Source: Rhodobacteraceae bacterium EhC02 (GTDB lineage: Bacteria > Pseudomonadota > Alphaproteobacteria > Rhodobacterales > Rhodobacteraceae). Taken from it: DNA of 64,000 nt. The stretch is taken from contig LXYH01000001.1 in the NCBI GenBank assembly GCA_001650895.1, forward strand, positions 57,233-121,232, read 5' to 3'. The notes under the pieces are model-generated. The model had not been told where the DNA came from. It saw only the letters and a program-made list of their open reading frames with translations, and searched no databases. Each line of letters begins with the position of its first letter. The first letter of the stretch is position 1. This document shows positions 58,833 through 64,000 of this stretch, piece by piece. Both the position numbers and the translations under genes were made by a program.

Positions 58833-59960
58833 ATGTCCAACTCATCTCTTGCCCTGACACGCCGGAAGCTGCTGGCCGGTGCTGCTGGTTTGGCCCTGAC
58901 AACCCCGATGCTCAATCGGGCATGGGCGGCCGAGCCCACACAGATAAACATGCTGGCATGGTATGGCCATGCCGAGCCCGATATTGTTGCGGAATTCGAG
59001 GCTGCCAATAACGTAAAGTTTGTACCGAAATACTATGCCGGCGGCGACAACATGCTGGCACTGATCGCACAATCCCCGCCGGGGACTTACGACCTGATCC
59101 TGTCGGACGCCGAATTCGTGCAGCAATTGAACGCTGCAGGCTACATCGAAGAAATGGATGCAAGCCTCTATCCTTTTGATGAATTCTTCCCCGAATACCA
59201 GAACTTCCCCGGACATTGGACTGGCGATCAGCTTTGGTCGGTCATGGTCCGTTTCGGACTGCTTGGTGTGAGTTACAACAGCGATGTTCTCAGCCGGGCC
59301 GAAGCCATGAGCTACAACGCCTTCTGGAACCCAAAGTTGACTGGCAAGGTGGGCCATTTTGACTGGCATTTGCCAAATCTCGGACAGATGGCGTTGCTGC
59401 TGGGCAACCGCAACCCTTCACCTTTCGACATCTCGCAAGATGCCTGGGATGCCGTTCAGGAAAAGACACTCAGCTTGAAGCCCCAAGTCGGAGGATATTT
59501 CGATTATGGTGGCACGTTCTCCGGGTTGAAGAACGGTGAGATGCTGGCCATGGCCGGCATTGGCGACTGGATCACCGGAGTGTTGCAAAAGGATGGTGCA
59601 CCTGTTGCCTCAGTCATTCCAGAGGAAGGCGGCATTCAGTTCACCGAGAGCTATTCCATCGGGAAAGGCACCTCCAAGCATGACATCGTGAACAAGTTCA
59701 TCCAGTACATGCTGTCCCCCGAGGGGCAGGTGAAGACGATTCAGATGGCTGCCTATCCGGGGCTGTCGCCGACGAAATCTGGATGGAAAGCCATTCAGGC
59801 CGCGAACCCTGCCGAGGCCGAGCGTTCAGGCTTGATCGAAGGTCATGATCAGTCGCCAGTCAAGCTTCTGAAGGAAGGTCGCATCTTCTTCCGCGACATT
59901 CCCCGGCAACAGAACCTTGAAGATTGGAACGACTTCTGGTCGGAATATAAGACTGCCTAA
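58833..59960 (+). CDS. Periplasmic binding protein of a spermidine/putrescine-type ABC importer
   Basis: A 375-residue solute-binding protein with a twin-arginine signal (LTRRKLLAGAAGLALTTPMLNRAWA, residues 8-32). The mature part begins INMLAWYGHAEPDIVAEFEAANNVKFVPKYYAGGDNMLALI, the PotD/family-1 pattern. ATG 58833 has AAGGAG 5 nt upstream. It opens a five-gene operon with two permeases, an ATPase and a CodA-like deaminase, so the ligand is more likely a nucleobase or related compound than a polyamine. Confidence 0.9.
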   Translation: MSNSSLALTRRKLLAGAAGLALTTPMLNRAWAAEPTQINMLAWYGHAEPDIVAEFEAANNVKFVPKYYAGGDNMLALIAQSPPGTYDLILSDAEFVQQLNAAGYIEEMDASLYPFDEFFPEYQNFPGHWTGDQLWSVMVRFGLLGVSYNSDVLSRAEAMSYNAFWNPKLTGKVGHFDWHLPNLGQMALLLGNRNPSPFDISQDAWDAVQEKTLSLKPQVGGYFDYGGTFSGLKNGEMLAMAGIGDWITGVLQKDGAPVASVIPEEGGIQFTESYSIGKGTSKHDIVNKFIQYMLSPEGQVKTIQMAAYPGLSPTKSGWKAIQAANPAEAERSGLIEGHDQSPVKLLKEGRIFFRDIPRQQNLEDWNDFWSEYKTA

Positions 59961-59967
59961 GACTAAG

Positions 59968-59991
59968 GGCCCCGGACGAATGTTTGGGGCC
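59968..59991 (+). terminator. Hairpin after the binding-protein gene
   Basis: GGCCCC (59968-59973) pairs with GGGGCC (59986-59991) across a 12-nt loop, 8 nt after the stop. It has no T-run; more likely mRNA stabilisation or partial attenuation that raises binding protein over the membrane subunits. Confidence 0.5.
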
Positions 59992-60048
59992 TGTTACGCC
60001 CCTAACGACGCCCCCGCACCGCCCGGGGGACTCCCGTTTGGAAGATCA

Positions 60049-60888
60049 ATGCGCAAACTGTCCCTTTATCCCTTCGTCTGGCGGATCCCGCTAATGGTCT
60101 GGCAGGGTCTGTTTTTTGTGGGTCCGTTGTTGCTGATGGTCGCCATGTCCTTCTGGCTTGTCCAGAATTACCGGATGCAGCCCGATTTCAATTTTACCAA
60201 CTGGGAGAGGATGCTGACGCGGGGCTATTTCTGGGACGCCTATTGGGTCACTCTGTGGCGGGCCTCGCTTACTGCTGTGCTTGCAAGCCTTATTGCCTTT
60301 CCGGCGTCCTATGGTTTGGCCTTTCACCTGAGCGCCACAGCACGCCGTTGGGCCATTTTTTGTCTGATCGTGCCGTTTTTCACCTCGTACTTGGTGCGTA
60401 TCTACGCATGGCAGGTGCTGCTTGCAGAAAGCGGTCCCTTGAATGCGCTTTTTGGCAACGCCGGTTTCGGCCCCTTCACAATGCTGAACTCGGGCTTCGG
60501 TGCGCTGGTGGGCTATCTGACGTTGGTCCTGCCCTTGGTCGTGATCTTGCAGACGTTCTCACTATCCTCGATTGACAGAAATCTGATCGAAGCCGCATGG
60601 AACCTTGGTGCATCGCCGCGCGAAACCTTGCTCAGAGTCATTGTTCCAGCTGCAAAGGTGGGCCTGATCATCGGCGCCGTCTTTGCCTTCATCCTGTCTT
60701 TCGGAGATTTCGTCGCGCCCTTCTATCTTGGCGGGTCCAAGCCACCGACTTTGTCGATCCTGATCATCGACACCACGAAATCTGGGCAGCAATGGCCAAG
60801 GGCAGCAGTGGTGGCCATCATGATGATCGTGACATTGTTCGTAGTAGCATTTGCTGCGGTTGGGGCAGCCTACAGGAAACGGAAATGA
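60049..60888 (+). CDS. ABC importer permease (PotB-like)
   Basis: A 279-residue, six-helix permease: first helix about 13-40, the docking loop LIEAAWNLGASPRETLLRVIVPAAKVG (about 182-208) with the EAA-Gly motif. ATG 60049 is chosen from GGAAG 5 nt upstream and because the hydrophobic region follows. It overlaps the next permease gene by 4 nt (ATGA). Confidence 0.92.
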   Translation: MRKLSLYPFVWRIPLMVWQGLFFVGPLLLMVAMSFWLVQNYRMQPDFNFTNWERMLTRGYFWDAYWVTLWRASLTAVLASLIAFPASYGLAFHLSATARRWAIFCLIVPFFTSYLVRIYAWQVLLAESGPLNALFGNAGFGPFTMLNSGFGALVGYLTLVLPLVVILQTFSLSSIDRNLIEAAWNLGASPRETLLRVIVPAAKVGLIIGAVFAFILSFGDFVAPFYLGGSKPPTLSILIIDTTKSGQQWPRAAVVAIMMIVTLFVVAFAAVGAAYRKRK

Positions 60889-61667
60889 TGCGGAAAAGCT
60901 CCATCCTTTTCCAGATATACCTGGTGGCTATCTTCGCCTTCATCTTTGCACCAATCATCACCTCGATGATTTTCTCGTTTAATTCAGACAGGTTCCCGAC
61001 CTTCCCTCTTGGGCATTTCACTTTGCATTGGTACGAGACGGCCTTTGCACGGCCAGAGGTCTGGCTCGCCTTTCGCAATTCGGCTGTGGTCGCATTGGCG
61101 GCCGCCTTCTTGTCAACGATACTGGGGTTTGCAACGGCCTATACCGACTTTCGCTACGGGTTTCGCTTCAAATCCGCCTATCTTGCCTTGGCCCTTCTGC
61201 CTCCGACAATCCCTCTGGTCATCATGGGACTGGCCATGCTGGCATGGCTCGGGCGCATGGGCTTGTCGGGCACCCTTGTAGGCATCATCATCGCGCATAC
61301 TGTGATGGGGGCGCCATTCGCCATGGCCATCTGCCGACTTCGGCTGCAAAGCATGGATCCTGCGCTGGAGGCCGCCGCATGGAACCTTGGCGCATCGCAA
61401 TGGAGTGCAATGCGGCATGTGGTTTTGCCTTTTTGCCTTCCGGCCCTCATTTCCGCGTATTGCCTGACCGCAGCCGTAAGCTTTGATGAATTCATCGTGT
61501 CTTGGTTCGTGTCGGGCTTGAACAAGACCGTCCCCGTGATGATCCTCGAGATTTTGCAGGGCAATGTTGACCCGCAAATCAACGCAATCGGAACCGTCGT
61601 GTTCATGACTTCGATATCGCTCGTCATTGTGGCGCAGGTGATGATCTTCAAAAAGAGCAGCCAATGA
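60885..61667 (+). CDS. ABC importer permease (PotC-like)
   Basis: A 260-residue, six-helix permease: helix 1 about 9-31, docking loop LEAAAWNLGASQWSAMRHVVLPFCLPAL (about 160-187), plus the PotC-like SFDEFIVSWFVSG segment. Starts at ATG 60885 or ATG 60888 in the same frame; the first overlaps the PotB-like stop. It overlaps the ATPase gene by 4 nt. Confidence 0.92.
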   Translation: MMRKSSILFQIYLVAIFAFIFAPIITSMIFSFNSDRFPTFPLGHFTLHWYETAFARPEVWLAFRNSAVVALAAAFLSTILGFATAYTDFRYGFRFKSAYLALALLPPTIPLVIMGLAMLAWLGRMGLSGTLVGIIIAHTVMGAPFAMAICRLRLQSMDPALEAAAWNLGASQWSAMRHVVLPFCLPALISAYCLTAAVSFDEFIVSWFVSGLNKTVPVMILEILQGNVDPQINAIGTVVFMTSISLVIVAQVMIFKKSSQ

Positions 61668-62659
61668 CAGACCCGCTTGTTCGTTTTCACAATGTCAGCA
61701 AGTCTTACGGTACCTATGAAGCCGTCAAAGGGCTGAACCTCGAGATAGCCCGCGGCGAATTCGTCGCGATCATGGGGCCGTCGGGTTGCGGAAAGACAAC
61801 CACCTTGCGCATGCTTGCGGGCCTTGAAACGCCCTCGGGCGGAGATATCCGCATTGATGGCAAGGTGATGAATGATGTTCCAGCCCACGAACGGGACACA
61901 CCGCTGGTCTGGCAATCCTTGGCGTTATTCCCCTTTCTGAACGTCCGTGAAAATGTTGAATTCGGCATGAAAATGCGCGGAATAGCTGCGGCCGAACGCA
62001 AGGAACGCGCCCTTCTCTGGCTGGACCGGCTTGGCCTCAAAGGCTTCGAGGACCGACGCATCGATCAATTGTCCGGTGGGCAACGCCAGCGGGTTGCACT
62101 GGCCCGTTCTCTCGTGACAGAGCCAGAAATGTTGCTTCTCGACGAGCCATTGTCCGCCCTCGACCCCCATTTGGTCATTCGCATGCAAGGCGTGCTGACG
62201 CGCCTGCAAAAGGAATTGGGGATCACATTCGTCTATGTGACGCATTCCCAATCCGAGGCCTTTTCGATGGCGGACCGTGTCGTCATCATGGGACATGGCG
62301 AAATCGAACAAATTGGCGCGCCACAGGATATTTTTCGCGCGCCGCGCACGCGCTTCGTGGCAGAGTTTGTTGGCCGCAACAACATCCTGCCGGGCGACAA
62401 GCCCGGGCAGGAACTGGTGGTCGCGGCGGACCGTATGGTCGTCAGCGAAAACCGTCCCGAAGGCAACGCGATCAAGGTAGAGTTTCTATCCGAGGAATTC
62501 GCCGGAACCAGTATCATCTTCTACTTTGAAGGCGAGGGCGGAGAGGAACTGAAAGCGCAAGTTTCGGAAGAAACCCTTGCGCGTTTGGCGCCTGAACCGG
62601 GCCAGACATTCTGGCTCAGCTGGTCCCCTGACTCTGTTCATGTGATGGAACCCGTATGA
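61664..62659 (+). CDS. ABC importer ATPase (PotA-like)
   Basis: A 331-residue ATPase: Walker A GPSGCGKTT (about residues 38-46), Q-loop-like LVWQSLALFPF, signature LSGGQRQR, Walker B LLLDEPLSALD, switch VYVTHSQSEA, then a C-terminal TOBE regulatory domain (about 240-331: FVGRNNILPG ... WLSWSPDSVHVM). Overlaps both neighbours by 4 nt, so translation is coupled across the operon. Confidence 0.93.
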   Translation: MTDPLVRFHNVSKSYGTYEAVKGLNLEIARGEFVAIMGPSGCGKTTTLRMLAGLETPSGGDIRIDGKVMNDVPAHERDTPLVWQSLALFPFLNVRENVEFGMKMRGIAAAERKERALLWLDRLGLKGFEDRRIDQLSGGQRQRVALARSLVTEPEMLLLDEPLSALDPHLVIRMQGVLTRLQKELGITFVYVTHSQSEAFSMADRVVIMGHGEIEQIGAPQDIFRAPRTRFVAEFVGRNNILPGDKPGQELVVAADRMVVSENRPEGNAIKVEFLSEEFAGTSIIFYFEGEGGEELKAQVSEETLARLAPEPGQTFWLSWSPDSVHVMEPV

Positions 62660-63957
62660 TGGATCTTCTGATCAAGGGCGGCATCCTGCCGGATGGAACC
62701 CAAGCTGACATTGCCATTGCAGGTGACCGTATCGTGGCCGTCGAGGCCGAGATTACCGCACAGGCCTCTCGCATCATTGACGCCACTGGCAAGCTCGTGA
62801 CCACGCCATTCGTGGACGCCCATTTTCACATGGACGCAACCCTGTCCTATGGAAGACCGCGTGTGAACGCGTCAGGCACATTGCTGGAAGGCATCGGTCT
62901 ATGGGCCGAATTGAAATCTCTCCAGACGAAAGACGATATCGTAGCCCGCGCCATGGATTATTGCCGCCAGGCGATCGGCAAGGGTGTCTTGGCGATCCGG
63001 ACCCATGTGGATGTGACGGATCAGAGTTTCCAGACTGTAAGCGCACTACTGGAGGTGCGTGATCGCCTGCGTGACGTCCTTGATCTGCAACTGGTGGCGT
63101 TCCCGCAAGATGGTTGGTACCGTGCTCAGGGTGCGGAGGCGGCCGTGATCAGGGCACTAGATGCAGGCGTTGATGTGGTGGGAGGCATTCCACACTTTGA
63201 ACGGACGATGGCCGACGGCACGGCCTCGGTGCGCCGCGCCTGCGAACTGGCGGCAGATCGCGGACTGATGGTTGATCTGCATTGTGACGAGTCCGATGAC
63301 CCCCTGTCGCGGCATATCGAAACACTGGCAGCAGAAACGATCCGCCACGGGCTGGAGGGCAGGACCGCAGGCAGTCATCTCACCTCCATGCATTCGATGG
63401 ACAATTACTATGTCGCAAAGCTTTTGCCACTGATTGCCGAAGCCCAGGTCGCGGCAATTCCCAATCCGTTGATCAACATCACCCTGCAGGGCAGGATGGA
63501 CAGCTATCCGAAACGCCGCGGCATGACGCGTGTGCCCGAATTGCTGGCCGCTGGCGTGACCGTGGCCTTCGGTCAGGATTGCGTGCGCGATCCATGGTAC
63601 CCGCTTGGCTCGGGCGACATGCTTGAGGTGGCCCATATGGGACTGCATGTGGCGCTTATGACCTCGCCTGATCAAATGAAAGAAGCCTTCAGGATGGTTA
63701 CGGAAACACCAGCAGCCATCATGGGCTTGGACTTTGGCCTGCAAGCAGGAAAACGCGCAAGCGTGGTGATCCTGAACGCCCCTGATCCGATCGAAGCCAT
63801 ACGCCTTCGGGCGGATCGATTGGCCGTAGTGTCGAACGGAAAAGTCGTCGCAGAAACCAAACCCGCCACGACAACCCTCTTGGCTGCGCCACTGCAGTTG
63901 CGTTCTTCCGAGGTCCCCGCCCCTACTCACGCTCGGAAGAGCATTGAACCGGACTGA
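62656..63957 (+). CDS. codA: CodA-like cytosine/pyrimidine deaminase (amidohydrolase)
   Basis: A 433-residue metal-dependent amidohydrolase aligning with E. coli CodA at a constant offset of five. Metal ligands His56 and His58 (VDAHFHMD), His209 and Asp308 are present, with Gln151 (VAFPQDG), Glu212 (HCDESDD), His241 (GSHLTSMHS) and Trp314 (DPWYPLG). CodA Asp314 is Cys309 here (FGQDCVRDPW), a position that affects substrate choice, so the substrate may be cytosine or another aminopyrimidine. It overlaps the ATPase gene by 4 nt as last gene of the operon. The C-terminal 20 residues are an extra tail. Confidence 0.88.
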   Translation: MMDLLIKGGILPDGTQADIAIAGDRIVAVEAEITAQASRIIDATGKLVTTPFVDAHFHMDATLSYGRPRVNASGTLLEGIGLWAELKSLQTKDDIVARAMDYCRQAIGKGVLAIRTHVDVTDQSFQTVSALLEVRDRLRDVLDLQLVAFPQDGWYRAQGAEAAVIRALDAGVDVVGGIPHFERTMADGTASVRRACELAADRGLMVDLHCDESDDPLSRHIETLAAETIRHGLEGRTAGSHLTSMHSMDNYYVAKLLPLIAEAQVAAIPNPLINITLQGRMDSYPKRRGMTRVPELLAAGVTVAFGQDCVRDPWYPLGSGDMLEVAHMGLHVALMTSPDQMKEAFRMVTETPAAIMGLDFGLQAGKRASVVILNAPDPIEAIRLRADRLAVVSNGKVVAETKPATTTLLAAPLQLRSSEVPAPTHARKSIEPD

Positions 63958-64000
63958 ACGGGTAGATTGCGCCGACGGCGGCTATCAGCCATCAATGACA

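Noticed and set aside
1..64000. CRISPR arrays, rRNA, tRNA and riboswitches
   Set aside because: No regularly spaced repeats of 25-40 nt, no rRNA-like conserved stretch, no tRNA T-loop signature in context and no recognisable aptamer were seen; bridge RNA of the IS110 element could not be judged by eye.

Overview
The window looks like chromosome, plus inserted DNA, from a marine-type alphaproteobacterium of the Rhodobacterales. Evidence: high GC with G/C third positions, the pgsA-moaD-moaE group near uvrC, an NrsF/ECF sigma pair, osmoregulated periplasmic glucan (OPG) genes, many ABC importers and LysR regulators, and P4-type integrase and IS5/IS6/IS110 family elements. No rRNA, tRNA or CRISPR array was found. 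I worked by reading only, without database searches.

Region 1 (1-36 kb) reads as core or long-resident DNA. It begins with a cut-off subtilase divergent from an ECF sigma/anti-sigma pair; both promoter regions carry a GGAAT-N16/17-CGTT motif. On the minus strand follow an SCP2 protein, moaE, moaD, pgsA, an NMT1-type ABC importer, uvrC, a pteridine-reductase-like SDR, a Ca/Na antiporter, a zinc-ribbon miniprotein, an S49 peptidase and a CoxG-like protein. Next come a DMT exporter, a LysR regulator, a five-gene peptide/nickel-type ABC importer and an M29 aminopeptidase. On the plus strand are small secreted proteins, an SGNH hydrolase, a YHS protein, a CoA-transferase/TPP-enzyme pair, a TTC38-like protein and a tightly overlapped opgC-opgG-esterase operon. 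The region closes with a sigma/NrsF pair divergent from a CcdA-thioredoxin pair.

Region 2 (36.1-40.7 kb) is a small integrative element: P4-type integrase, AlpA-like regulator, a chain of overlapping mini-genes ending in a DUF3631 ATPase, and a terminase-small-subunit-like gene. A nested, perfectly symmetric array of GTAACC repeats sits inside the 3' end of the DUF3631 gene and is a candidate replication origin or regulatory site. The right end of the element has been lost next to an IS6-family remnant.

Region 3 (40.7-56.1 kb) is an IS-riddled, more AT-rich accessory region. Three IS6-family transposase remnants lie in the same orientation and bracket two catabolic segments. The first has a LysR regulator, GST, VOC protein, acyl-CoA ligase, kappa-GST-type isomerase, an alpha/beta-hydrolase stub and a DhlA-like haloalkane dehalogenase. 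The second has a GFA protein, an AEC transporter broken by one stop codon, an SDR with Phe in place of the catalytic Tyr, a GST, an HxlR regulator, a PaaG-like enoyl-CoA hydratase/isomerase and an MFS transporter. An IS5-family element with a probable programmed frameshift and an IS110-family element have landed in or beside the IS6 remnants. The common theme is glutathione-dependent and CoA-dependent breakdown of a foreign, possibly halogenated, compound.

Region 4 (56.3-64 kb) is a nucleobase uptake and salvage cluster: a PRPP-dependent phosphoribosyltransferase and a BtpA/SgcQ protein diverge from a LysR regulator, which is followed by a spermidine/putrescine-type ABC importer and a CodA-like deaminase. 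Palindromes sit at both control regions.
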